The position numbers were made by a program, and so were the translations under genes. A stretch of DNA of 64,000 bases from JTS-AC122 sp050246015 (GTDB lineage Bacteria > Planctomycetota > Phycisphaerae > Phycisphaerales > UBA1924), in contig JBFWWU010000017.1 of assembly GCA_050246015.1 (NCBI GenBank), positions 22,304 to 86,303 of the forward strand, written 5' to 3'. Below are positions 9,261-17,114 of this stretch, in pieces (within the stretch, counting starts at the first letter, position 1; each line of letters begins with the position of its first letter). A model generated the notes under the pieces. That model ran no database searches, was not told the DNA's origin, and saw nothing but the letters and a program-made list of their open reading frames with translations.

Positions 9261-9299
9261 AAAGCCTGCTTTGACGTCGATGCGGGAATCCGCTAAACT
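9261..9299 (+). promoter_or_regulatory. Candidate sigma-70 promoter with palindrome over the -35 box
   Basis: TTGACG (9271-9276), a 17-base spacer and TAAACT (9294-9299) match the housekeeping consensus well and lie in an AT-richer 268-base gap, about 137 bases before the DksA-like start. AAAGC-CT-GCTTT (9261-9272) is a short palindrome touching the -35 box and could be an operator. A further imperfect inverted repeat (TACAC..GTGTA) lies around 9196-9222. Call by eye only. Confidence 0.5.
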
Positions 9300-9435
9300 A
9301 CCAGACTCTTCGTTGCGTGAGGGCCGTTGCAGAATCCCGTGTGTGCGGCAGGGACTCACCCTTCGATGAAGTCTGGCACTCTTGGGCGTGCCCGCGATCA
9401 CAGGATCTCGGCACTGGTTGTAAGCGGACTCCGTC

Positions 9436-10323
9436 ATGCCGAGTAAGAGCGCGAAAAAAACAACGAAAAAGCACAGAGCATCGGCACGCACAGCGCCAAA
9501 GCCTTCGGGGAAGAAGTCGGCCAGGCCGTCGAAGAAGAGCCCTGCCGGGAAACGGGCCCCGGCGGCGTCGAGCAAATCGAGCAAGCCGTCCGCGGGAAGC
9601 GGTTCAAAGGGCTCGGCATCTCGCGGCACTCCGAAAAAGAATGGCGCCAGCGCGGGTCCGTCCAAGAAACCCGCCGCGCCGGCCCCCGCTGGCTCGTCAA
9701 AGACACCGGCGCCGAAGCACACGAGTTCCAAGGAGCCACCGGCGGCCCCTTCGGCGACCTCTTCCAAACTTGGGAGCGCCAGGAAGCCGAAGGTCAAGTC
9801 CAAGATCCAGATGCCGGTCGACCCGCTCTTCAAGCCCGGCGCGAAGTGGAAGCCGCTGATTCCGTCGGGTCCCAACGCCACGCCGACGGGTCTTGTCGGG
9901 CACCACGCCCACGGACGCGACAACGGGCGCGGACCGATCAAGTCAACGCTCGGCAAGCGGGACCTGGACCACTATCGCACGATCCTCCTGCGCAAGCGCG
10001 CCGAACTCGTGGGCGATATCCGTCACATGGAAGACGAGGCGCTGCGCCAATCCGGGAGCGGGTCACTCTCGCAGACGCCTCAGCACATGGCGGATCAGGG
10101 GAGCGATACCTTTGAGCAATCACTCTCGCTCGACCTGGCGGCCGTCGATCGCAGCCTGATCCGCGAGATCGACGACGCACTCAAGCGCATCGAAGACGGC
10201 ACCTACGGCATGTGCGAGCGCACCGGCAAGCCGATCAACGCGATGCGCCTGTCCGAGTTGCCGTGGGCTCGATATTCCATCGAGGCCGCCCGCGAACTCG
10301 AGCGCCGACCGTACCAGGAGTGA
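9436..10323 (+). CDS. DksA/TraR-family protein with histone-H1-like tail and degenerate zinc finger
   Basis: 295 residues. Residues 1-~125 are a Lys/Ala/Ser/Pro-rich tail (KKSARPSKKSPAGKR style) like histone H1 or bacterial HC-type DNA-binding tails. Residues ~175-295 match the DksA/TraR fold: a coiled-coil (YRTILLRKRAELVGDI, then SLDLAAVDRSLIREIDDAL) and the finger region YGMCERTGKPINAMRLSELPWARY. In this family the finger has four Cys; here only the first remains and the others are Thr, Tyr and Ala-type residues. The coiled-coil tip lacks the D-x-x-D-x-A of E. coli DksA. It may act on RNA polymerase or bind DNA. lspA follows directly, a pairing seen in related bacteria. Confidence 0.8.
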   Translation: MPSKSAKKTTKKHRASARTAPKPSGKKSARPSKKSPAGKRAPAASSKSSKPSAGSGSKGSASRGTPKKNGASAGPSKKPAAPAPAGSSKTPAPKHTSSKEPPAAPSATSSKLGSARKPKVKSKIQMPVDPLFKPGAKWKPLIPSGPNATPTGLVGHHAHGRDNGRGPIKSTLGKRDLDHYRTILLRKRAELVGDIRHMEDEALRQSGSGSLSQTPQHMADQGSDTFEQSLSLDLAAVDRSLIREIDDALKRIEDGTYGMCERTGKPINAMRLSELPWARYSIEAARELERRPYQE

Positions 10324-10484
10324 ACCTGCCCGAGTTCCTCTCTCTCCGCCTTTCTCCACCGGCCGATGGGACGTTTTTTACCGTGAGCGACACGTCTGCG
10401 GAAAGACCCGATGTTTCCTCGACGGCGGCCTCGCCCGTGTCAGCCGGTTCAGCCGCTCTTCGATCGGCTACGCTCTCGGTTGCC

Positions 10485-11159
10485 ATGACGGCGGCAACCC
10501 CGACCGGCGAGCGACTCCCTCGCTCCTCGCTCCGCGCCTGGCACAGCAAGAAGGCCTGGTGCACGCTGCTGATCGTCACCGTCGGCTCGCTGGCCATCGA
10601 TCTGCTGACCAAGTGGATCGCGTTCCGATCCATCGCCGGGAATCCGGTCGTCGTTCGACGCAGCGAAGTGCTCGCGCTCGCCGCGCAGGATCCGCGCTCG
10701 GTCGGTTCGCTGGTTCCCGTCCACGACCCGCTCACGATCATCCCGCGGGTGCTCGACCTGACCTTGGTGCTCAATCCCGGGGCGGTCTTCGGCGTCGGCC
10801 CCGGCAAGCGCTGGTTCTTCGTCGTCTTCACCGGCGTGGCGCTCGCCTTCGGGATGTGGATGTTCGCGCGATGGACCCGTTCACGCGATACGCTCGCGCA
10901 CGCCGCGATCGGGTTGCTCCTGGGCGGCGGGCTGGGCAACCTCTACGACCGGCTCGCCCTGGGCTGCGTGCGGGACTTCCTGCACCCACTCCCCGGGCTC
11001 AGGTGGCCGGGCGGCTGGCGCCCCTTCGGGGGCGATGGTCAGATCTGGCCCTACGTCTCCAATATCGCCGACCTGCTGCTGCTCATCGGCATTGGGATGC
11101 TCCTGGTGTTCCTGTGGCGCCGACCGGATCCACGCGCCGCCGCGGCCCCAGGGGGCTGA
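10485..11159 (+). CDS. lspA: Lipoprotein signal peptidase (signal peptidase II)
   Basis: 224 residues with four membrane segments. LspA cuts lipoprotein signal peptides after lipid is added to the Cys. The family blocks are present: LTLVLNPGAVFG, GGGLGNLYDRL, VRDF and SNIADLLLL; the two Asp in VRDF and NIAD are the catalytic pair. It is longer than the usual ~165 residues because of an insertion after the first helix (residues ~45-80) and one before the last helix. The first ATG was used, but an in-frame GTG at 10383 would add 34 Ser/Ala-rich residues and neither start has a clear ribosome site. It follows the DksA-like gene in the same direction. Confidence 0.9.
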   Translation: MTAATPTGERLPRSSLRAWHSKKAWCTLLIVTVGSLAIDLLTKWIAFRSIAGNPVVVRRSEVLALAAQDPRSVGSLVPVHDPLTIIPRVLDLTLVLNPGAVFGVGPGKRWFFVVFTGVALAFGMWMFARWTRSRDTLAHAAIGLLLGGGLGNLYDRLALGCVRDFLHPLPGLRWPGGWRPFGGDGQIWPYVSNIADLLLLIGIGMLLVFLWRRPDPRAAAAPGG

Positions 11160-11165
11160 CCATCG

Positions 11166-11627
11166 TCACACCGCCAACGGCGTCGCTCCCCTGGCCGCCT
11201 GTGAGGTCGGGGGCGGCGTGATGACCGGCTCCTCGCTGGGCGCCAGCACCGCTTTGAGGTCGATCATCAGGTAGTCCGAGCGAGTGGGATTCGGCGGCGG
11301 CAGTTTGGCGCGGCAAGGCGGGAACTCCCGGAACTGCAGCACCTCCACTCCGACGATGCTGAGGTTGTCGTGAACCATGTGCGAGTGGCGCACCACCGCG
11401 CGCTTCCACGCGCTCGTCGCCCCGGCGCTCTCGACCTGCAACTCGATGAGCGAGTCCTGGGCCGGCGGATCTTCGCCCCTCCACGCAAACGCCAGCCCGT
11501 CGTCAGACGATTCCAGCAGCAGGGCCGTACGCGGCGACACCATGGACTCCGAATGGCGCCACGCCAGCACGTCGGAACGGCGCAAGCGGACCTGGCGACG
11601 AACTTCAGCAAAATCAATCCTGGTCAT
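11166..11627 (-). CDS. PilZ-like protein (second of two)
   Basis: 153 residues, starting at an ATG that overlaps the stop of the upstream PilZ gene (ATGA), with GGAG eight bases before it inside that gene. The N-terminus has an R-x-x-x-R run (VRRQVRLRR) and a later S-x-x-G (ESSDDG), reminiscent of the two-part c-di-GMP site of PilZ domains, although the usual Asp/Asn is Glu. The rest is beta-rich, followed by a Pro/Ala tail. Translational coupling to a clear PilZ protein and the GGDEF/HD-GYP gene upstream supports a role in c-di-GMP signalling, but binding is not certain from the motif. Confidence 0.55.
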   Translation of the reverse strand: MTRIDFAEVRRQVRLRRSDVLAWRHSESMVSPRTALLLESSDDGLAFAWRGEDPPAQDSLIELQVESAGATSAWKRAVVRHSHMVHDNLSIVGVEVLQFREFPPCRAKLPPPNPTRSDYLMIDLKAVLAPSEEPVITPPPTSQAARGATPLAV

Positions 11628-11965
11628 GAGCGGTTCTCCATTTCGGGTCCTGATGCCGGAACGGCCGGCCTCTCGGTCCCCTTCACCCAGCAGCAACCGA
11701 CCAGCACGCCTTCATCGGATCGGGAATCGACGCGAACAACCCTGGCTCGCTCGCCGAACTCGGCCCGTCGACCGATAAGCCGCAGCGTCGCCCCTGGTCT
11801 GAACGCGCCGCCGGCATCCTGCACCAGCATCGCGATGCCGCTGCACGATTCGTCGGTCACCGTCCCGCGACGGAGTGGCCGCCCCGCTTGCAGGCGGATC
11901 GCCACGCCGACCTTGCAGGATGTCCGTCGGCCTCGTCGTGCGGAAACTCGCGGTGCGGTCGTCAT
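11624..11965 (-). CDS. PilZ-domain c-di-GMP receptor
   Basis: 113 residues, essentially one PilZ domain. The N-terminal arginine motif (RRGRRTSCKV) and the strand motif DESCSG (D-x-S-x-x-G) are the two halves of the c-di-GMP site, followed by the usual beta-barrel pattern ending in GVLVGCCWV. It lies about 100 bases downstream of the GGDEF/HD-GYP gene on the same strand and overlaps the next PilZ-like gene by four bases, so the three probably form one transcript. The output partner is unknown; in relatives PilZ proteins control motility and surface polymers. Confidence 0.75.
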   Translation of the reverse strand: MTTAPRVSARRGRRTSCKVGVAIRLQAGRPLRRGTVTDESCSGIAMLVQDAGGAFRPGATLRLIGRRAEFGERARVVRVDSRSDEGVLVGCCWVKGTERPAVPASGPEMENRS

Positions 11966-12068
11966 GTTGCCATCTCCAGCGATTGAATACCGGGGCGCTT
12001 CCGAAACATCGCCGGGGACTCATCCAACTCAAGCCCCGCGCTCGGCAGGTCTCCCGGCAAAGCGTTGA

Positions 12069-13637
12069 TCACGCGGCGGCCTGCTGCACTAGGTTGGCCA
12101 GCAGCGGACCGTGATCGACAAAGTGAGCCGTCTCGACCACGTCCGGATCGAACTGTCCCCCGCGTTCGCGCCGCAGTTCACACAGGACCTGCGAAACCGA
12201 CCGCGGCGGGGAATACGGGCGATCCTCCACCATGGCGGCAAAGGCGTCGGCGAGCGTGATGATCGAGCGCGGGGTGCCTTCGCGCCGCGCCATCCCGGGC
12301 TTACCCGCCGCCGAGTCGTAGCGAAGGTGATGATCCGCGATGACCCGCACGACCGCGGAGGGCAGACCGAGTTTCTCGGCGATTTCGGATCCGAGCCGCG
12401 CGTGCTCGTCAACGAACCGCTTCTCGTCGTCGGACAACACCGACGCTTTGGCCAGGAGGGTCTCGGGGATGCTCACCTTGCCGATATCGTGGGCGATCGC
12501 GCCCAGCGCGATGTCGTTGAGTTCGTCCTGGCGGAGCCGCATCGCCCCTCCGATCGCGACCCCCAGCCGCCGCACCAGTTCGCTGTGAGGCCCGACGTGT
12601 TCGCGCTGCACCGTCCCGAGCGTGTGGTGCACCGCGGCCAGAAACGCCCGTACGCGATCCGCGGGTTCCGCGATCGCGCGAGCCGCCACTTGCTCCGCCA
12701 CGGCCAGCATCTGCACCATGTGCGACGTGCACACCCGGTCCCGGCCCCGGTTCTTCGCGAAGTACAGCGCGTCGTCCGCCCGGCGCACCGCCTGATCCGC
12801 GTCCTCCCGGCTGCTCCCGACGGCGACACCAACACTGATCGATACCTCGATCGGACCCGACGCGACGACGGGGGGCTGCTCGGCCACCCCGCGGCGGAGA
12901 GAATCGGCGAAGATCCACGCCGCCGCCACGTCCTGCACCGGCATGATGATCAGGAACTCCTCCCCGCCCCATCTCACGACCGTCTCGTCCTGCGAGGCGG
13001 ACTGCTGCAGCACCTGCGCGACGTGGCGCAGCACGCCGTCGCCCGCCTCGTGCCCGAACCGGTCGTTCACCGACTTGAAATGATCAATATCCACCATCAC
13101 CATGGCTCGCTGCGTTCCCTCGGATTCTGAGCAGCGTCTGGCAAGCAGGCGAGCGGCGTAGCGGCGGTTCCACAGGCCTGTCAGCAGATCGCGATCCGCC
13201 GCACGCCGCAGTTCCCGGATGCGTCGCTCGGCGCGCCGGCGCTCCCGGGCCGCGCCGTCGGCCCGCGAGACCGCCCGGTCGATCGCCTTCCACAACAGCC
13301 CCGGGCAGATCGCGTCGTGCTTGGGCACGTAATCCGACACGCCGTGCCGCATGCTCTCGATCACCACGGACTGGGTGGTGCTGGAGGAAATAACAACAAC
13401 GGGGGTGCCTTCAAGGAGCGGGCCGGCCTGCTCGAGAAGATCGCTCGCGGTGTTCGGACCGATATTGAAATCGAGAATGACGCACGAGTAGCGATCGTGC
13501 CCGATAGCGTCCAGAAAATCGGGCGCGCTCGCGACGATCTTGATCTCGATCGTCGGACGCCCATCCACCAGCGCACGAAGCAGCAATCGCTGATGGTCTG
13601 AATCATCCTCCACGAGGAGCAGTCGAGTATGTGACAT
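12069..13637 (-). CDS. Response regulator with REC, GGDEF and HD-GYP domains
   Basis: 522 residues. REC domain (1-125) with phospho-acceptor Asp56 (CVILDFNIG) and a C-terminal Lys (VPKHD). GGDEF domain (~150-315) with an intact RWGGEEF active site and the DIDHFKSVND metal/substrate motif, so cyclase activity is expected. HD-GYP domain (~330-515) with HDIGKVSIP intact, but the later part reads HHLRYDSAAGKPG instead of the family's HHE..DGSGYP, so the namesake GYP is lost. Active members hydrolyse c-di-GMP; here that activity is uncertain. It heads a leftward operon with two PilZ-type genes and is divergent from a histidine kinase. Confidence 0.93.
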   Translation of the reverse strand: MSHTRLLLVEDDSDHQRLLLRALVDGRPTIEIKIVASAPDFLDAIGHDRYSCVILDFNIGPNTASDLLEQAGPLLEGTPVVVISSSTTQSVVIESMRHGVSDYVPKHDAICPGLLWKAIDRAVSRADGAARERRRAERRIRELRRAADRDLLTGLWNRRYAARLLARRCSESEGTQRAMVMVDIDHFKSVNDRFGHEAGDGVLRHVAQVLQQSASQDETVVRWGGEEFLIIMPVQDVAAAWIFADSLRRGVAEQPPVVASGPIEVSISVGVAVGSSREDADQAVRRADDALYFAKNRGRDRVCTSHMVQMLAVAEQVAARAIAEPADRVRAFLAAVHHTLGTVQREHVGPHSELVRRLGVAIGGAMRLRQDELNDIALGAIAHDIGKVSIPETLLAKASVLSDDEKRFVDEHARLGSEIAEKLGLPSAVVRVIADHHLRYDSAAGKPGMARREGTPRSIITLADAFAAMVEDRPYSPPRSVSQVLCELRRERGGQFDPDVVETAHFVDHGPLLANLVQQAAA

Positions 13638-13947
13638 GTGAGTATCCCTTGAGCCGGATCTATCTTCGGTGGATCACCGGCAAGAATTGAATCGCGTCGC
13701 CGGCGGCCACCTCGTCCCGGGGCATCGGATCGTGCGTATCCCGCTCAGCCGGTATGCTCTAGCCGCTATACATGTCTGCTTATGTGTAAATCTCGAAGGG
13801 CACCGGCTCATCTTTGAGTCAGCGACACTCAAAACTGTGCGATGCTGTGTCGGCGAGATAATTTGTAGCCGCGGCTCGCAAATGTTGTGGTCGCATACAC
13901 GTGACCGTTCGATAGTGACTTTATTGCCGCACACGCGGCAACCACGC
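13638..13947. promoter_or_regulatory. 310-base divergent control region with inverted repeat
   Basis: Gap between the divergent REC-GGDEF-HD-GYP gene and histidine kinase 1. It is clearly richer in A/T than the genes. TTTGAGT-CAGCGAC-ACTCAAA (13813-13833) is a perfect 7-bp inverted repeat with a 7-base spacer, the size of a dimer-bound operator. No convincing -35/-10 pair could be fixed. The kinase frame is open through most of this gap, but that stretch lacks the coding look of the rest. Confidence 0.45.
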
Positions 13948-16662
13948 ATGTTTACGACGCGCTTCACGCTCGTTCTGGTTGCGTTGGTCGCGGTGGGGAC
14001 AACTGCGACCGTCGCCTACTGGTCGCGGCACGAAGCCGAGCGGGCCATCGTCCCCGAGCGACTCGCCCAGATGCAGGGGCACGCGGAGCGCACCGCCGCC
14101 AGGATCGATTCGTTCGTGAACCGCGGCGCCGCGGATGCCCGGGCGCTCGCCGCTACGCCGCTCGTATCGGCCGTCGTCTCCCATCACGTCTCCCTCGCCG
14201 GTGAGCGTTCGTCCGCGGGGCCGGATCGGCTTCAACTCGACCTGCTGGCCCAGCAGTTTGTCGCCGAATGCAGCGCCAAACCATGGATCCTCCAGGTGCG
14301 GCTCGTCGGCGCGAGGGAATCCGGCAAGGAGATCGTGCGGGTCGAACGGACCGCGGGTGACCATGCCGTACGCATCGTGCCCGAGGAGGAACTCCGAGAC
14401 GTCGGGACGCGGCCCTACGTCCAGGCTGGGAAGAGGATTCCCCGCGGAGGCGTCCATATCGCGCCGTTGTTGCCTGATCCCGAGCGCGGCACGCTCGAAC
14501 CGTCCGCTTCGACGGTGGTGCGTCTGGCAGCGCCGGTATTCGCGGCAGACGGCGCGGACTGCCAGGGCGTGATCGTGCTCTGTATTGACATGCGGTCCAT
14601 TCTTAGCGCCACCGCGCCGATGTACGCAAGCGGGGCGCTGCTGGTGGTCGCATCCACGGGTGAGTACGTCCATGACTCGGGGCCTCCCGAGGCCGCGTTG
14701 GGCGTCGCAGGCAGCGCTGGGCGCTCGTGGAAGGATGATTATCCCGATGTCCCGGATCCGGCAAGCGCCCGGGTGGTTCGCACGTCCGCGGGTGAGCAGG
14801 TCGGCCTGGTTCGGCAACTCACGTCCCTCGAACCCGGCATCGCCGTCATCGAGAGCGTGCCGCTCTCGATGCTTCACCACCCGGTGGACTCGATCTACCG
14901 GATCAGCGCGTCGGTCGCGGGTGTCTCGCTCGTGGGCTCCCTGGTGATCGCATGGCTCGTGCTCGCGTCGCTGGTCTTCCCCCTGCGCCGCATGGCCGCC
15001 TCGGTCAGCAGGGCCGCCGAGCCGGACTGGGATCCGACCGGGCTGCCATCCCGAGGCGAACTGGGCGTCCTGACGGACGCGCTGCTGCACGCGATCAAGA
15101 CGTCAAGGGCCCAGGCGGCGGAACTTGGTGAACAGATTGAACATCACCGCAAGACCGAGGTACAACTCGAGGAGCAGTTGTCGCGCGAACGAACCTACCA
15201 GGCCGTGATTGAATCCAGCGAGGACGCGATCGTGACCACGACATTGAACGGGGTCATCACGTCCTGGAACGGCGGGGCCGAGCGCCTGTATGGATTCCCG
15301 GCGAGAGAAGCAATCGGGCAGCACCTGGGCGTGCTCGCCCCGGAGGACAAGGTCCAGGAGATCGCCGAACTCCTGAGCCGGGTGAACTGCGGCGAGAGCA
15401 TCAAGCAGTTTGAAACGATCCGCATCAACAAAATCGGCGAGCGGTTCGACGTTTCGCTCAGCGCCTCCCCCGTGCTCTCGCGCGACGGGACGCTCGCCGG
15501 CATCGCGCAGATCTCGCACGACATCTCTCAGCGCCTGGCCGCCGAGGAGCAGTTCCGCGTCGTGGTGGAGTCGTCACCCTCGGGCGTCTGCGTCGCGAAC
15601 GAACGGGGAACGATCGTGCTGGTGAACCGAGCGATCGAGCATCTCTTCGGGTACTCGCGTGATGAACTGCTCGGGCAGAGCGTGGACATGCTCCTGCCCA
15701 TGCGTAGCCGAGGCTCGCACGCGGCGCTGCGCGACGGGTACGTGAGGAACCCGACCGAGCGGCCGATGGGCGCGGGGCGCGACCTGTTCGGCCGCCGGAA
15801 GGACGGCACGGAAATCGCCGTCGAGATCGGGCTCTGCCCGATCAGCATCCGCGGCTCGGCGTCGGTGCTCGCGTCGGTGATCGACGTCACGGAACGTCGC
15901 AGGAGCCAGCAGCAACTCGCCTCGTACGCCGCGCGCCTGGAGCACAGCAACGCCGAACTCGAGAAGTTCGCCTACGTCGTGTCGCACGATATGAAGGCCC
16001 CCCTCCGCGGCATCGCGTCGGTCGCCGAGTGGATCGCGGCGGATCTTGGGGCCGTCGTCGATTCGGAGACGAAGGAGAACCTTGATCTCATGCTCGAACG
16101 CACGGGCCGCCTGAGCAAACTGATCGACGGGATCCTGAACTACTCCCGCGCCGGGAAAGTCGGCGCGGTGCCCGTTCCGATCGTCACAAAGAACCTGGTG
16201 CGCGACGTCATCGCGTCCATCCCCCTGCCGCCCGGGCGAGAAGTCCGCGTCGTCGAGCCCATACCGGACGTCCGGTACGACGACACCCAACTCCGCCAGG
16301 TCTTTCAGAACCTGATCGACAACGCGATCAAGCACCTGGGCAAGCCGACGGGCCAGGTCACCGTCAGCGGACGCGAGACCGACGATCACTACCAGTTTGA
16401 GGTGCGCGACGACGGCGTCGGCATCCCGGAGCGGCACTTCTCGCGGATCTTCGAACTCTTCCAGACGCTCAAACCCAAGGACGAGTGCCGCAGCGCCGGC
16501 GCCGGCCTGGCAATCGTCAAGCGGATCGTCGAATCCAACGGGGGCTCCATCCGGGTCGCCTCCGAGGAGGGCGTGGGAACGGCGTTCGTGTTCTCCATCC
16601 CCAAGGGCCCGCGCGAAACCGCGCTGGCCGAAGACCCTGTTCCTCATTGCCACCACGCATGA
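13948..16662 (+). CDS. Membrane sensor histidine kinase with two PAS domains
   Basis: 904 residues. An N-terminal membrane helix (~5-22), a ~290-residue extracytoplasmic sensor region, a second helix (~322-345), a linker coiled-coil, PAS1 (~416-530), PAS2 (~536-650), a phospho-acceptor region with the His in YVVSHDMKAPLRG (~673-680) and an ATPase domain with NLIDNAIKH, DDGVGIP and AGLAIVKR boxes (~785-895). It autophosphorylates on His and passes phosphate to a receiver. The ATG at 13948 starts the first helix; an upstream extension is open but unlike coding sequence. Its stop overlaps the start of a receiver gene (ATGA), the natural partner. Confidence 0.9.
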   Translation: MFTTRFTLVLVALVAVGTTATVAYWSRHEAERAIVPERLAQMQGHAERTAARIDSFVNRGAADARALAATPLVSAVVSHHVSLAGERSSAGPDRLQLDLLAQQFVAECSAKPWILQVRLVGARESGKEIVRVERTAGDHAVRIVPEEELRDVGTRPYVQAGKRIPRGGVHIAPLLPDPERGTLEPSASTVVRLAAPVFAADGADCQGVIVLCIDMRSILSATAPMYASGALLVVASTGEYVHDSGPPEAALGVAGSAGRSWKDDYPDVPDPASARVVRTSAGEQVGLVRQLTSLEPGIAVIESVPLSMLHHPVDSIYRISASVAGVSLVGSLVIAWLVLASLVFPLRRMAASVSRAAEPDWDPTGLPSRGELGVLTDALLHAIKTSRAQAAELGEQIEHHRKTEVQLEEQLSRERTYQAVIESSEDAIVTTTLNGVITSWNGGAERLYGFPAREAIGQHLGVLAPEDKVQEIAELLSRVNCGESIKQFETIRINKIGERFDVSLSASPVLSRDGTLAGIAQISHDISQRLAAEEQFRVVVESSPSGVCVANERGTIVLVNRAIEHLFGYSRDELLGQSVDMLLPMRSRGSHAALRDGYVRNPTERPMGAGRDLFGRRKDGTEIAVEIGLCPISIRGSASVLASVIDVTERRRSQQQLASYAARLEHSNAELEKFAYVVSHDMKAPLRGIASVAEWIAADLGAVVDSETKENLDLMLERTGRLSKLIDGILNYSRAGKVGAVPVPIVTKNLVRDVIASIPLPPGREVRVVEPIPDVRYDDTQLRQVFQNLIDNAIKHLGKPTGQVTVSGRETDDHYQFEVRDDGVGIPERHFSRIFELFQTLKPKDECRSAGAGLAIVKRIVESNGGSIRVASEEGVGTAFVFSIPKGPRETALAEDPVPHCHHA

Positions 16663-17114
16663 AACGAGACATCCCCATCCTGATCGCCGAAGACGATTCG
16701 CTCGACGTCAAGAACATCAAGCGCTCGTTCGCCGACAACCGCGTGCTGAACCCGCTGTACTTCGTGGGAAACGGCGAGGAGGCCCTGGCCTTCCTCAGAG
16801 GCGAGCCCCCCTACGACGGACCGGCGCGGGCGCCCCAACCGGGGCTGATCCTGCTCGATCTGAACATGCCGCGCTTGAGCGGCCTGGAGTTCCTGTCCTT
16901 GTACAAGGCGGATCCCGCGCTGCGCCACATCCCCGCGGTGATCCTGACGACATCGGACGAAGAAACGGATCTGGCGCGTTCGTACGAGATCGGGATCGCG
17001 GGCTACATCGTCAAGCCCATCGAGTTCGCCAGCCTCGTCGACGTGATCAGAACATTTGACCTCTACTGGTCAATATGCGAGATAGCCAATGAACAGCGAG
17101 CACGAAAAGGCTGA
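16659..17114 (+). CDS. Single-domain response regulator (Rcp1-like receiver)
   Basis: 151 residues, receiver domain only. The acidic pair is in AEDDSLD, the phospho-acceptor is Asp67 (ILLDLNMPRL), the Thr is in ILTTSDEE and the Lys in IVKPIEF. The long insertion before the acceptor strand is typical of Rcp1/phytochrome-associated receivers. The start overlaps the kinase stop by four bases and the end overlaps the next kinase by 26 bases, so it is translationally tied to both. With no output domain it probably relays phosphate or acts by protein contact. Confidence 0.92.
   Translation: MKRDIPILIAEDDSLDVKNIKRSFADNRVLNPLYFVGNGEEALAFLRGEPPYDGPARAPQPGLILLDLNMPRLSGLEFLSLYKADPALRHIPAVILTTSDEETDLARSYEIGIAGYIVKPIEFASLVDVIRTFDLYWSICEIANEQRARKG

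Noticed and set aside
13669..13947. 93-codon N-terminal extension of histidine kinase 1
   Set aside because: AT-richer, Cys/His-rich, lies in the divergent control region; the first membrane helix follows directly from the ATG at 13948.
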